DNA of 64,000 nt from Spraguea lophii (GCA_001887945.1 LDOQ01000051.1:62001-126000); one strand, 5' to 3'; numbered from the stretch's first letter, positions 10,075 through 20,811 are shown. Made by a program: numbers and translations. Notes: a model not told the origin generated them from the sequence alone.

Positions 10075-10579
10075 TATGGGTGATAGAAATTTATTTTAAA
10101 TTATACTGTGAATATGAAAATATTTATTTTAATAATATTTTAAGTTTATTAAAGGATTTTTTTAATAAGTTATGGTTTACTATGGTTTATTATTGTTTGA
10201 TATGGTTGGTTCCTTAAATAAAAATAATTGTAATATAAGGAATAAATAGATAATTTGTTTGACTCTGTGATTGTGGGGAATAATCAAAACCATAAAATAA
10301 TATATCCTTAATTCAAGGTTAAAATTAGATAATACAGATGTAAATATCAATTATCTTAAACTGTATACCACACACAGCCAGAATATTTTAATAATTATTA
10401 AAATGTTATTAAAATATTATCAATAAAAGCATTAATTAAAAAATAAAGATATTTTTATTGCATAAACTATGTTATTTATATTGTTCTTTATTTATATCTG
10501 CATAAACTATGTTATTTATATCATTTTTTTGTTTATATCCACATAAAGTTTATAACATAATAACACTACCCTTATATCT
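10075..10579. other. Intergenic with a duplicated 22-bp element upstream of the Vps52-like gene
   Basis: Shared 5' region of two divergent genes. It holds an exact 22-bp direct repeat (listed at 10460-10521) followed by a third, diverged version with CACATAAAGTTTATAAC (near 10541). No other feature is recognised. Confidence 0.5.
10460..10521 (+). promoter_or_regulatory. Direct repeat GCATAAACTATGTTATTTAT, two copies 40 bp apart
   Basis: The 22 bases at 10460-10481 recur exactly at 10500-10521, each preceded by TAT-rich sequence, about 60-120 bp before the ATG at 10580. A related TTGCATAAACTTTATTATT lies at 19181-19199, directly upstream of the CCT5 start. Position and recurrence suggest an upstream control element, but this rests on two genes only. 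Confidence 0.3.
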
Positions 10580-12136
10580 ATGGAAGCACAAGAGATAGAT
10601 GATTTATTCCTTAACCACACAACACCTATAATCAAGAATCCTATTATAACAAAGCCATCTACAACTGCTATAAAGAAAGAATGTGAAGAATTAACAACAA
10701 AGTTAGAATTGTATATTATTCGTATAAATGAAATAGATAAGGAGATTAGTGAATTAGAAGAAAGTAATAGAAAATTAATATCTGCTATAGATAATAAAGA
10801 AATAACATATAAAATGTTATCTCTTCTTTTAGAAAAGATAAAAATAGATTATAATTTTGATATGGATGATATGGAAGATGTATTAAAATCTATTGATATT
10901 ATAAATGTTTATGAGAAAGAATGTACAACGTCTTTAGATGAATTAGAACATAAGGATGTAAAATATTCTTTATTGGATATAGATATAGAAATCATAAAAG
11001 AAATAAATGAAAAAATAATAGAAGATAAAAAATCTTTCTTTAAGAAATTTATAATATTTTTTAATAATAAATTAAAAAAAATAAATAGTAGAAGCAAAGG
11101 TGAATTAATGGTGCATAATTATATTTATGATAATTTGAAAGAATATAGTAAAATATTTTCTTTTATAAAAAATTATAAAAATGATATGCATAATAAATAT
11201 TATACTGCATTGTTAGACAGCTATGTGAGTTATGCTAAGAAATTATATTCTATAGAATTAAAAAATCATCTGGATATAATAGATTATAGTTTAAAAAAAG
11301 CTTCAGTACCACATATAAAAAATACACTCTCTATTTTCTATAAATCATATTTCTTAGTAATAGAATGTGAAAATATATTTTTAAAAAATAATCTTAATCC
11401 GGCAGAAATCTTTGATATAAATTTGTTATTAAATTTTAATAGCAGAGAATATAAAAAATCTGAAGAAAAATATTTATGTGCATTATATTTGTTATTAAGA
11501 GAATCATTTGCTATTGATACTGATAATAATATTATAACATCCATAGGTTCTATTAACACGAATACATATACAAAAGAAACTATATCTTTTATAACAGAAT
11601 TAAAAGAATTACTTGTAGAAGATATAAAACAAATGGAAAAAGAATTTTATGATAAAATAAAAACCAAATTTAAAAACAGTAGTAAAAGAGATGTTACAGA
11701 TAGATTACATACAATATATAAATATTATAATGGTAGTTATCTTTATAAATTTATTAATCTTAATATTAAAGAAATAGAAAGAATAAGCAGAAAGAATAAG
11801 AATATAGTAGAATTTATCATTTATAAACTTAGATTAATATATCCTATATATAAAACATTAATGGATAGAGATAATATAAATGAAGAAACACTTACTATAG
11901 TACAAATACAATATAATAATCTTTTAGAAGAATACAAACAGAAAAGCTTAGAATATATATATGAAAAATTAAGTAGAAGAAAAATACATAATATATTAGA
12001 ATACATAGAAAATAATCTTGTAGAGAAAGAACTTGAAGGATTTGATTTTAAAATTTTGATAAAATATTTGAAAGATACGATAAAAGACATACTAAGAGAT
12101 AATGAAGATATAAAATATATAGAATATGTAAAATAA
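10580..12136 (+). CDS. Putative vesicle-tethering subunit of CATCHR type (Vps52-like)
   Basis: 518 residues, all predicted helix. After an N-terminal tail of about 30 residues comes a coiled coil (about 35-85), then a region whose layout resembles Vps52/Sac2: FFKKFIIFFNNKLKKI (compare IREFILQKIYSFRKP), a segment like LLKYRFFYQFL, then MHNKYYTALLDSYVSYAKKL (compare IRDEYVETLSKIYLSYYRSY). The rest is helical bundle. Vps52 is the core of GARP/EARP, which tethers endosome-derived vesicles at the Golgi. Sec3 and COG3 share this architecture and are alternatives. This assignment comes from pattern memory and is uncertain. ACCCTTATATCT lies before the ATG. Confidence 0.5.
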   Translation: MEAQEIDDLFLNHTTPIIKNPIITKPSTTAIKKECEELTTKLELYIIRINEIDKEISELEESNRKLISAIDNKEITYKMLSLLLEKIKIDYNFDMDDMEDVLKSIDIINVYEKECTTSLDELEHKDVKYSLLDIDIEIIKEINEKIIEDKKSFFKKFIIFFNNKLKKINSRSKGELMVHNYIYDNLKEYSKIFSFIKNYKNDMHNKYYTALLDSYVSYAKKLYSIELKNHLDIIDYSLKKASVPHIKNTLSIFYKSYFLVIECENIFLKNNLNPAEIFDINLLLNFNSREYKKSEEKYLCALYLLLRESFAIDTDNNIITSIGSINTNTYTKETISFITELKELLVEDIKQMEKEFYDKIKTKFKNSSKRDVTDRLHTIYKYYNGSYLYKFINLNIKEIERISRKNKNIVEFIIYKLRLIYPIYKTLMDRDNINEETLTIVQIQYNNLLEEYKQKSLEYIYEKLSRRKIHNILEYIENNLVEKELEGFDFKILIKYLKDTIKDILRDNEDIKYIEYVK

Positions 12137-12499
12137 ATAAAATATTAAATACCATTTTTATATTTATACTCCTTTTTCTTTATATATTGATATTATAAGA
12201 TATAATGTATATATGCAATGAAAGTAATGTATATAAGGTAGAATGAAATCAATATACATAAGGCAGAATGAAATTATATAGTAAAATTATAATCCATTTA
12301 TATTAAGATTAAAGTATTTTCATAGTAAATTAACATATACATAAACTGTAGATTATAGAATTAATTATATTAACTACAGTTTATAAGATTGAATCTACAT
12401 AATATAAACTTTTAAATAATTAAATATTTAAATAATAGAAATAAATATTTTGATTATAAAAATATATTTATTTTCATTTAACAAAATTATATTATTATT
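12137..12499. other. Intergenic between convergent genes; short repeats, possible SINE scrap
   Basis: At about 12203-12223 a 21-base stretch (TAATGTATATATGCAATGAA plus one A) is identical to part of SINE copy C (near 34725), so a SINE scrap is possible. Directly after it, a unit containing ATAAGG(T/C)AGAATGAAAT is repeated twice (about 12230-12280). No gene is seen. Confidence 0.35.
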
Positions 12500-13111
12500 T
12501 TATATTTCATTATTGATTTTTCTCTTAGGGATATTTTCCAAGAATGAATGTTTCCAATTTCTATTATTGTTATAATCTACCAATACGTCAAACACCTGAT
12601 TTAAAGTTAAAATAGAAGATGTTTTTAATTTTATATTTTCTTTTATAGGCAATCTTTTACATTTAATATTATAATTTTCAGCTAAATTTTTAGTATAATT
12701 TTTATATCTATTTCTATCTGCAAAACCTGCTATTATATATATTTCATTATTGTTTATATCTTCTAAAACTTCTTCTGCATCTCCTGATAATATAATAATA
12801 TTTTTATTTGTATTTATATTTAATATGGATGTTTCTATTCTTGGTATTTTCCAATTTTCCATTCCACTGGTAAAATAACTGGATATTTCATTTATATTGG
12901 ATATTATTAAATTAATATTCATATCTTTTTTATATGATGCATATGCATATATTAGTTGATTTACAGTACTTCTTATTTCTTTTTCAGTCATAATAGATAT
13001 GTTTACAAATTCTATACATATGGTTATTTTGTTGTTATCAATGTTTAATTCATTCGTATTTTTGTTAAAAATTATATCTGTTGAGGTAAATGATTTTTGT
13101 AGTTCTTTCAT
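12500..13111 (-). CDS. TRM10: tRNA (guanine-9-N1) methyltransferase, Trm10 family
   Basis: 203 residues, a compact Trm10 (yeast about 290), keeping the SPOUT methyltransferase core. Diagnostic parts: IILSGDAEEVLEDI (family LTADSxxxLxEL), YIIAGFADRNRYKN (family YIIGGxVDRNRxK, with the conserved Asp), a segment like AxxxGIKxxRLPI (NIKCKRLPIKENIKLKTS), and LTLNQVFDVLVDY followed by W-K-FLENIPKRK. The enzyme methylates N1 of purine 9 in tRNA, using S-adenosylmethionine. It lacks the long basic N-terminal extension of fungal and animal forms. The upstream context is only CC before the ATG, not a full C-tract. Confidence 0.88.
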   Translation of the reverse strand: MKELQKSFTSTDIIFNKNTNELNIDNNKITICIEFVNISIMTEKEIRSTVNQLIYAYASYKKDMNINLIISNINEISSYFTSGMENWKIPRIETSILNINTNKNIIILSGDAEEVLEDINNNEIYIIAGFADRNRYKNYTKNLAENYNIKCKRLPIKENIKLKTSSILTLNQVFDVLVDYNNNRNWKHSFLENIPKRKINNEI

Positions 13112-14184
13112 GGATTGAAGTAAAATTATTTTTTAAAAAATATAATCTTCTATTTATTTTAATAATAATTTTATGTCTACGATTTATGAATAATATTTGT
13201 TTACAGGGTTTTATATCATCGAATAAACTTATTTATTATTAAAATGTTGTTTATTTATAAATTATTTATCAATGAATTATATGAAAATAAACTGATTAGA
13301 TATTATTTGAAAAAATAATTGTATTTACCCTTTAAATTAATATAACAACACTTAATCTATTTAAAAATACATTTAATCTTTTCCTCTCTTTCTTTTATGT
13401 TGTTTATTTCAACGAAAATTTTATACATATACTAGAAGAAAGGTAAAATGATGTTAATGCATATATCTAATAAAACTAGTTAGTTTAAATAGTAAATATT
13501 TAACAGATATTTTGGGTATTCTTAAACCCATTATCATAGCGATATTGTTTTTTTCTCCTTTGTAATGATTTTTTATCGAAATTTTTACTCTTAGACGGTT
13601 CCATCATTTTTGCTGTGAAATATTTGATAATTTCTATTAAAAAGATAATAATCACAATAACCAATGCCTAAAAATATTATATATTATAGTTGTTATAAAA
13701 AATAATATAATTTATATTATATTTATTCTTTTTTAAGATATGCCATAATAATAAACAGATAAAAGATATTCTTCTCTTCTTCTGATGAAAAATAAAAAAG
13801 AATATTTTAAATATAAATTATAATGATATTTTCTAATTATCTATGATAAAATATTTATTTAAAAATTTTGTAGAAGAATAAAATAAATATAATAAAAATT
13901 ATTAAAAATACATATAAGTTTTTTTTCAATAATATTTTTCTAACTAAAAGAATATTGATTATATTTTATAACATTTTCTCATTCATAAATTATATTATAA
14001 GAATATTATAAGAAAATAAATAATATTTTATTTTATTCTTTTTAAATAACCCAGAAACCATTTTATAATATAAAATGATAATATACACACAATATTCAAT
14101 TGATATGAAAATATAAATATTATTTATTTTTTATATTTTACTTCAAAGTATCTGAGATATTTTAATGTTTATTTTTTACCCATA
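13112..14184. other. Intergenic, 1.1 kb, divergent 5' regions of TRM10 and the polo kinase
   Basis: AT-rich with no recognised gene. Near 13438-13490, AAGGTAAAATGATGTTAATGC and the following AAACTAGTTAGT resemble part of the SINE body (copy C near 34710-34755), so an old fragment is possible. Nothing else stands out. Confidence 0.3.
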
Positions 14185-15591
14185 ATGTCAAAAAACGTGG
14201 AGATATTTCCTGAGGGTACTGAAATATATGATAAAGAATATAATTGTACATATAAAATAATACGTCTTTTAGGGAAGGGTGCATTTGCTATGTGTTATTT
14301 GGTAGAGACTGATACTGGTGATAATTTTGCTTTAAAAATCGTTAAATTGAATCATTTGAAATCTAAGAAGATGAAGGAGAAGTTGGAAAGTGAGATAGAA
14401 ATACATCAGCAATTGGAACATAAATATATCGTAAAGATGTTTAGAAGTTTTAGAACGGAGGAATATGTTTTTATGGTTCTGGAATTATGTAAAAATAGAG
14501 GATTAAATGATGTTGTAAAACAGAATGGTAGGTTGAGAGAAACATATGCTATTAAATTCATACATCAGACAGTGGAGGCTTTGAAATATTTGCATAATGA
14601 AGCAATGGTGGTTCATAGGGATTTAAAACTTGGTAATTTGTTTTTGGATGAACATTACACTATAAAATTAGGAGATTTTGGTTTATGCACATATATTATC
14701 AATGGACAGAAGAGAAGAACTGTATGTGGTACTCCTAATTACATAGCACCAGAAATATTGTTTGATAAAGCTAATGGACATTCATTTGAAGTGGATATAT
14801 GGTCTTTGGGTGTAATTCTATATACTTTGCTTATTGGAAAACCTCCATTTCAAAAGAAGGATATTAAAGATGTGTATAAAGGAATCGAGAAAAATGAATA
14901 TGAATTTCCTGAAAATATACAAATATCAAATGAAGCCAAAGATCTTATAACAAAAATTTTAAATAAAAATCCGTTAGAAAGACCTACACTCGAAGAAATA
15001 GAAGCACATCCATTTTTTGAAAAGAAAGAAACCATTATTCAAAAAGCGTATAGAAATCTGAAAACGAATATGCAACAAAGAAAATGTCAAGAAGAATATA
15101 TCATATATTCAATACCACTTACACAAATAGACGGCATAGGATATATTTTATCGAGTGGAGTAAGTGGAATATATTTTAATGATCAAACAACAATTTACAA
15201 GAAAAACAATTATATTACATACATAGATATTAAAATAGAAAATAAAACAAGAATATTAAAAAGAGAAGAACATCATTGTGCAAAATTGCCATCTTTTCTA
15301 ACAGAAAAATACGACAGATTAAATTTTTTTGTAGATAATTTTTGTCCTGAGGTAGAATCTATTCCTAGAAAAGAACATACTTTTATTGTAAAGGCTAAAA
15401 AGGTGAAAGGGGGATATTTTTATACCCTTTGGAATGATGTTATAATATTTGATTATACAGATTATAGGGTAATAATTGAAGAAGGTAAATACATAGATGT
15501 ATATACAGCAGATAATAGAGTAGAGGCGAATGAAAGTATAAAGGCTAAATGTAGAATGGATTTGAAAATGTTATTTTCTAGTCAAAAATAA
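14185..15591 (+). CDS. Polo-like protein kinase (Cdc5/PLK family)
   Basis: 468 residues. The kinase domain (about 23-275) has the PLK-style loop GKGAFAMC with Ala in the third Gly position, Lys51 in FALKIVK, HRDLKLGNLFL, DFG and RTVCGTPNYIAPEIL with an activating Thr. The C-terminus (about 305-468) starts with a polo-box-like strand pattern (DGIGYILSSGVSGIYFNDQTT, then YITYIDI), close to polo box 1. The second polo box is hard to recognise and may be reduced. PLKs drive mitotic entry, spindle pole function and exit by docking on primed phospho-sites through the polo boxes. Cdc5 is about 705 residues, so this is a minimal form. ACCCATA precedes the ATG. Confidence 0.9.
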   Translation: MSKNVEIFPEGTEIYDKEYNCTYKIIRLLGKGAFAMCYLVETDTGDNFALKIVKLNHLKSKKMKEKLESEIEIHQQLEHKYIVKMFRSFRTEEYVFMVLELCKNRGLNDVVKQNGRLRETYAIKFIHQTVEALKYLHNEAMVVHRDLKLGNLFLDEHYTIKLGDFGLCTYIINGQKRRTVCGTPNYIAPEILFDKANGHSFEVDIWSLGVILYTLLIGKPPFQKKDIKDVYKGIEKNEYEFPENIQISNEAKDLITKILNKNPLERPTLEEIEAHPFFEKKETIIQKAYRNLKTNMQQRKCQEEYIIYSIPLTQIDGIGYILSSGVSGIYFNDQTTIYKKNNYITYIDIKIENKTRILKREEHHCAKLPSFLTEKYDRLNFFVDNFCPEVESIPRKEHTFIVKAKKVKGGYFYTLWNDVIIFDYTDYRVIIEEGKYIDVYTADNRVEANESIKAKCRMDLKMLFSSQK

Positions 15592-15905
15592 TTTAGCATG
15601 TAAAAAAATTCAAAATATTTTTAGAAAAAAATAATAAATGATTTATTTTGACAATTGAACTTTAAAATAGAATTTATGTTTTCTAGAAATATTTTGAATT
15701 TTTTAAAGATTTACTGTTTTTCCTAGTGATTTTTATTTAAATTCTAATAATCTTGTTTCTATTAATATATTACAATGTTTTATTTGTTGTATTAATATAT
15801 TATTATCTTTAAAAGTAAATTTATATTAAAAATTTTAAATTATCTCATTAAAGATGTAAACTTTAAATAATAAATTAAATTTTTTATAATTTGTTTACGC
15901 CCTTT
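15592..15905. other. Intergenic, 314 bp, nothing recognised
   Basis: AT-rich spacer between two co-oriented genes. It ends with GCCCTTT directly before the start codon of the phosphoacetylglucosamine mutase gene. No other element is seen. Confidence 0.5.
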
Positions 15906-17501
15906 ATGCGAATATCGAAGGATAAGTCTAAAATATTTAAAAAGGCTCCTAAAAGTCTTAAACAACCTAATATGGTATGTAGGTATGCAGCAAGTGGTTT
16001 TCGAGGTAAAAGTATAGAAATTAGTACTGCATTATGTAGAGCATCCTTGATAGGATATATACGAAGCTCTACTCTTGGTGGTAAGGTAATAGGTATAATG
16101 ATTACTGCCAGTCATAATCCGGTAACAGATAATGGGATTAAACTGATAGATTTTAATGGAGAAATGTTTGATACACAATGGGAGTCTATGTGTAACGAAG
16201 TAATGAATGTAAAAGATGAAGAACTACAAAGGTTACTGAATAAGTGTTATCGAAGACATGGGAAGATGGGTGATCTAGGAAGTGGTGCAAGAGCTAAAAT
16301 TATTATAGGAAGAGATAATAGAGAAGGTGGTGATAATTTGGTTGAAGAAATAAAAAATGTTCTGATGATGCTAGATACAGATATTATAGATTATGGTGTA
16401 GTTAGTACTCCCCAGCTTCATTATCTTACAAGAGTTAGCAATAAAGAAAGAAGAAAGGTTCCCAGGGAAGAATATATCAATTATTTGACAGGAAAATTCT
16501 TTGAATTTAGAGATCTATTAGGAGTGAAACAAAGTGAAATTTATGTAGATACAGCTAATGGAGTATCAAAATATATATTAGATGAATTTGTAAAACTTTC
16601 TAAGCAAAATTTAATATTTATTAATGGAGACGGTACAATCAATGAAAATTGTGGAGCTGCTTATGTAAAAGATAAACATAAAGAACCTGAAGGATATAAT
16701 GTAGAGAATAAAAATATAAGATGTGTTTGCTTTGATGGTGATATGGATAGATTAATATATTTTTATACCACAGATAAATTCCATTTGATAGATGGTGATA
16801 GAATAACAGTACTCTTTGCAAATTTTATACAAGATCTTTTAGAAAAAGCACAAATCGATTTAAAAATAGGCTGTGTATTATCTTTTTATTCAAACAGTGC
16901 TTCAATAAATATTCTGGAACAGAATTTCAAAGTGATTACAGCACATACAGGAATAAAAAATTTTGTAAAACAATCACGTAAATTTGATATAGGAATATAT
17001 TTTGAACCCAATGGACATGGTGGTGTATCTTTCAGTGCAACTGCAATAGATATAATAAAATCTAACACCAGTAAAGAAGCGCAGATATTATTATTACTTA
17101 CAGAAATGTTCGATCCTTCTATAGGAGATGCATTTGCTAATTTTTTAATTATAGAATGTATATTACAGAAATTAGATTTAGAAGAATTTATGAAAAAATA
17201 TACAGAATATCCTACCAGATTAATAAATGTATATGCAGAAGAAAAATTAGAAATAAATGAAAATAATATTGTTATATTTCCAAAAGATGTTAGTCAAAAG
17301 ATATCAGATTTATTAGAAAGTAAAAAAGGTAGACTTTTCATACGACAATCAGATACTGAGCCATTGATACGGATATTTGGTGAGGCACGAACTGTTGAAG
17401 AATGTGATTTATTGTGTCTTATGGCTGCACAGGCTGTATATGATGGTTGTAAAGGAATAGGAAGATACCCAGAGATAAGCTTTTGTGAAGAATATAAATA
17501 A
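15906..17501 (+). CDS. PCM1: Phosphoacetylglucosamine mutase
   Basis: 531 residues, as in yeast PCM1 (557). It interconverts GlcNAc-6-P and GlcNAc-1-P, the step before UDP-GlcNAc, and so feeds chitin (endospore wall) and glycosylation. Visible parts: the phosphoserine loop MITASHNPVTDNGIKL (Ser about 69); the metal loop CFDGDMDRLIYFY with HLIDGDRI after it, typical of the AGM1 branch; GIYFEPNGHGGVSFS in the sugar-binding region; and the phosphate-binding loop RQSDTEPLIRIFGEA near the C-terminus. The start is chosen at the ATG at 15906, which has GCCCTTT directly before it. An in-frame TTG at 15891 would add five residues but has no such context. Confidence 0.92.
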   Translation: MRISKDKSKIFKKAPKSLKQPNMVCRYAASGFRGKSIEISTALCRASLIGYIRSSTLGGKVIGIMITASHNPVTDNGIKLIDFNGEMFDTQWESMCNEVMNVKDEELQRLLNKCYRRHGKMGDLGSGARAKIIIGRDNREGGDNLVEEIKNVLMMLDTDIIDYGVVSTPQLHYLTRVSNKERRKVPREEYINYLTGKFFEFRDLLGVKQSEIYVDTANGVSKYILDEFVKLSKQNLIFINGDGTINENCGAAYVKDKHKEPEGYNVENKNIRCVCFDGDMDRLIYFYTTDKFHLIDGDRITVLFANFIQDLLEKAQIDLKIGCVLSFYSNSASINILEQNFKVITAHTGIKNFVKQSRKFDIGIYFEPNGHGGVSFSATAIDIIKSNTSKEAQILLLLTEMFDPSIGDAFANFLIIECILQKLDLEEFMKKYTEYPTRLINVYAEEKLEINENNIVIFPKDVSQKISDLLESKKGRLFIRQSDTEPLIRIFGEARTVEECDLLCLMAAQAVYDGCKGIGRYPEISFCEEYK

Positions 17502-17753
17502 AATTTATTTTCCTTGAACACACTTACAATTACAATAAAAATAGATAATTCTAAAATTAGATTTCTTAAATATAAACTTTTTTTATATTACGATTTAAGA
17601 AACCACCATCAAATAATAATAGAAATCTCGGAAAATAATTTACTAACAAATAATAATACAAACCTCATAAAACAAATCAATAACCAGAAAATAACCTACA
17701 ACCATTAAAAATTATTATAATTAAAAAATAAAAAATATTTAATTCTAATAATC

Positions 17754-18335
17754 TTACGGCAACATAACGAACAACAATGCATGTTGACACCCCAAAAGTA
17801 AAATATTCATTGGCACAACAAATTTCGTAATACTATTCTTCCTGCTTTTTAACGTATACAATATATTTCTACTAAAAGTAACAATAACCACCAAAGCAAC
17901 AACAAAAGCCAAAATATAATTAACATAAAGAGATATTGAAATATAATAATATTTTAAAAAATACATTATAACAAACATAGAAATATTATAAATAGAAGAA
18001 TAACAAAATAACCTATACAAATAAGCAGTATATCTTTTTTCAGCCATAAATGCTATAAACCCACATAAAAGAAGTGGTACAGTAGAAAATATCATTACAA
18101 AACCAACCATCTCAAATAATAACCAATAATCAAAAGATTGTTCAATAAAAGAATTAATAATTATAGGCAGAAGAAATATCAACCATTGCATCGTTTGATA
18201 AAATACACAGAATACAATATCATCACTACATTTTTTTATTTTTACAATACGAAATGTTAATGCTTTACAAATATTATGTAATTCTTGTATAGAAAATATT
18301 GATTGTCCTATCCTATAACTCGTTATTCTGACCAT
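17754..18335 (-). CDS. Multi-pass membrane protein (Yip1-like topology)
   Basis: 193 residues. A polar N-terminal part of about 45 residues is followed by about five hydrophobic segments (about 48-64, 70-93, 107-131, 134-152, 168-190). A short cytosolic N-terminus and five membrane helices recall Yip1/Yif-type Golgi proteins, but I see no diagnostic motif, so this is only a suggestion. The start is well supported: ACCCTT lies directly before the ATG. The gene converges with the mutase gene; about 250 bp separate their stops. Confidence 0.65.
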   Translation of the reverse strand: MVRITSYRIGQSIFSIQELHNICKALTFRIVKIKKCSDDIVFCVFYQTMQWLIFLLPIIINSFIEQSFDYWLLFEMVGFVMIFSTVPLLLCGFIAFMAEKRYTAYLYRLFCYSSIYNISMFVIMYFLKYYYISISLYVNYILAFVVALVVIVTFSRNILYTLKSRKNSITKFVVPMNILLLGCQHALLFVMLP

Positions 18336-19212
18336 AAGGGTTATTTTATAGAATATTGATAAGTATTAAAAGGAATATATATTTTAAATAATATTTGATT
18401 TATATTTCTTTTTTTAAAAAGGAGATCTTATTTTCTTATCCTATAATGACTTAACATATAATGGTAATAGGCGTATAAAGATAATATGTGTATAGTGATA
18501 AGATATATATATTCTATATAATGTAAATATTCTAAGAATAAATTTAATGGAATAGAAAGATTATGGGAAGGAACTGATTTTGAAAATAATGCATATTTAT
18601 TTGAATAAGTGTATAGATCATGTTTTGGATGTTTAAGAAATAAAAATAGGATGGAAATGAAAGAGTGAATGGCGAGTGGTAATGGATTTGTAATGTTATT
18701 TTTTGTAATTGAATTTATATTTGGTGGAATATAGAAATTATTTTAATATTTTAGGAGATGTGAAGTTGAGTGGGATATTAAAAGAGAATATGTGAATGTG
18801 ATAAATAAATGTTTATTAAAAAAAGTGTAAATGTGTATCAAATTAAAAAAATATATTATGAATATATTCCTGGTGGATTATGATTTTAATGTAATTGATT
18901 ATGATTTTTATATGTTTTTATAGTTGTCTAGTAATTTTACTAAAAAAATTATAATGATAGGAATTGTGTTATAAGAATAGGTTATGATATATTGTTAAGA
19001 TGTTAATATTGGATATTAAATAAAAAGGATGTATTATCAAAGTGTCATTAATACAAAGTGGTATTGTCAGCATGGGTTATGATGGTATGGAGAATATAAA
19101 TCTATTGTATTATATTATGAGTTTCTTTTTAAAGATAAATTTGTATCTTTAACAATTTTATTTGTTAGTGTCTTTTTTATTTGCATAAACTTTATTATTT
19201 TTTTTATCCCTA
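18336..19212. other. Intergenic, 877 bp, strongly G-over-C skewed; possible coding relic
   Basis: From about 18450 to 18820 the plus strand has many G and almost no C, the skew of coding strands here. In one frame from about 18535 the translation reads KFNGIERLWEGTDFENNAY before a TAA at 18606, then stays fairly open with further stops. This may be a decayed gene. The last 35 bp carry TTGCATAAACTTTATTATT, akin to the repeat at 10460-10521, and then TCCCTA before the CCT5 ATG. Confidence 0.35.
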
Positions 19213-20811
19213 ATGCAAAATGTTTTACACGATGAACTAGGTAGAGTGATTACTCTTACTCAAGATTCTACTGAACGTATTAAAGGATTGGAATGTTTGT
19301 ATAACAACATAGAAACTGTAAGTAAGGTAGCATCTTTACTTTCTACGTCTTTTGGACCTAATGGTTTAGATAAGATATTAATAAGCTCAGATGATGATAT
19401 GGTTATAAGTAATGATGGTTTTACAATCTTGAATAGTATGGAAATGAATGAAAATCCTATATCAAGGTTAATAGTACAACTAAGCAAATCACAGGATGAG
19501 GAGGTTGGAGATGGAACTACCGGAATAGTTTTAATAGCTAATGGGCTTTTACAGGAATGTAAAGAACTTTTAGGTGTAGGCATACATCCAGTAAAACTTG
19601 CTGAAAGTTTTGAAATTGTTGTGCAAATGGTATTGGATTATTATGAGAAAATATCAGAAGAGATAAAAATTGAGGAATTGAGAGATATTATGATAAAATC
19701 AGCAAAAACTAGTCTTAATAGTAAAATAGTATCAAAAAAATCAGATTTATTTGCAAATATGTGTACCGATGCAATTTTAGAAGTATGTGATTTAGAAAGG
19801 AGAGATGTAGATTTTGAAATGATTAAAATTGAAACTAAGATAGGTAAAGATATATCAGAATCCAAATTAATTAAAGGAGTAGTGGTTGATAAAGAGTTTA
19901 GTCATCCTCAAATGAATAAAAAAATAGAAGATGGAAGGATTGCATTATTAACCTGTCCCTTTGAACCTCCTAAAATGAAAACTAATCACAGTGTTAATAT
20001 TACGAATGTAGAAGAATATACAAAACTTGCAGAATACGAAAAAGAAAAATTCCAAGAAATGATAGAAAGTATTAAACAAAGTGGTGCTAATGTTGTTGTG
20101 TGCCAATGGGGATTCGATGATGAAGCTAACCATTTATTACTAAAAAATGATTTACCTGCAATTAGATGGGTAGGAGGACAAGAAATGGAATTAATAGCTG
20201 TTCATACCAATGCACAAATAATTTCTAGATTCGAAGATTTAAGAGAAGAAGATCTAGGACATTGTTCTCTTGAAGAAGTAAGTGAAGGAACTGATGATAA
20301 AAAACATATTATTCTTAAGAGTAAATCCGATAAAAGTAAGGCAGTAACATTAATATTACGTGGAGCAACAGATATTGTTGTTGAAGAAGCTAAAAGATCT
20401 GTTGTTGATGGATTATCTGCCGCAAGAAATATTTTATCTGCTAATAAAATAATATATGGAGGAGGATCTTCTGAAATATCAGCTGCCAATTATCTAAGAT
20501 CGATAGCAAATCAATCAGAACACAGGAAATTTCTTTTAGCCTTTGCAAAAGCATTAGAAATTATCCCTCTGATCTTAGCCCAAAATTCAGGATATAATCC
20601 TGTTGAAACTTTATCCGAATTATGTGAAGAACAAATTAAAACAGACAATAATTTTATTGGTGTTGGTTGTGGAGATAAAGAAAAAAGTAATATGAAAAAA
20701 TTGAATGTATTTGATTCATTAGATTCTAAAAGACAACAATTAATGATGGCTACACAATTGGTAACATCGATATTAAAAATTGATGATTTTATTACCATTG
20801 GTAAAAAATAA
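19213..20811 (+). CDS. CCT5: Chaperonin CCT/TRiC subunit epsilon
   Basis: 532 residues, normal for a CCT subunit (yeast Cct5 562). Group II chaperonin signatures are all present: TSFGPNGLDK, the ATP-site motif GDGTTG, NDGFTILNSM and IYGGGSSEISAANYL. Epsilon-specific runs identify the subunit: KLIKGVVVDKEFSHPQM, TCPFEPPKMKT, CQWGFDDEANHLLL and AIRWVGGQEMELIAV. It works in the eight-subunit cytosolic ring that folds actin and tubulin; actin (52706-53839) and a TXNDC9-like CCT cofactor (57302-57724) are in the same window. The start has TCCCTA directly upstream, with a GCATAAACT element 20 bp further. Confidence 0.95.
   Translation: MQNVLHDELGRVITLTQDSTERIKGLECLYNNIETVSKVASLLSTSFGPNGLDKILISSDDDMVISNDGFTILNSMEMNENPISRLIVQLSKSQDEEVGDGTTGIVLIANGLLQECKELLGVGIHPVKLAESFEIVVQMVLDYYEKISEEIKIEELRDIMIKSAKTSLNSKIVSKKSDLFANMCTDAILEVCDLERRDVDFEMIKIETKIGKDISESKLIKGVVVDKEFSHPQMNKKIEDGRIALLTCPFEPPKMKTNHSVNITNVEEYTKLAEYEKEKFQEMIESIKQSGANVVVCQWGFDDEANHLLLKNDLPAIRWVGGQEMELIAVHTNAQIISRFEDLREEDLGHCSLEEVSEGTDDKKHIILKSKSDKSKAVTLILRGATDIVVEEAKRSVVDGLSAARNILSANKIIYGGGSSEISAANYLRSIANQSEHRKFLLAFAKALEIIPLILAQNSGYNPVETLSELCEEQIKTDNNFIGVGCGDKEKSNMKKLNVFDSLDSKRQQLMMATQLVTSILKIDDFITIGKK

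Noticed and set aside
17514..17708. 64-codon plus frame after the phosphoacetylglucosamine mutase gene
   Set aside because: Begins with TTG, no start context, low complexity.
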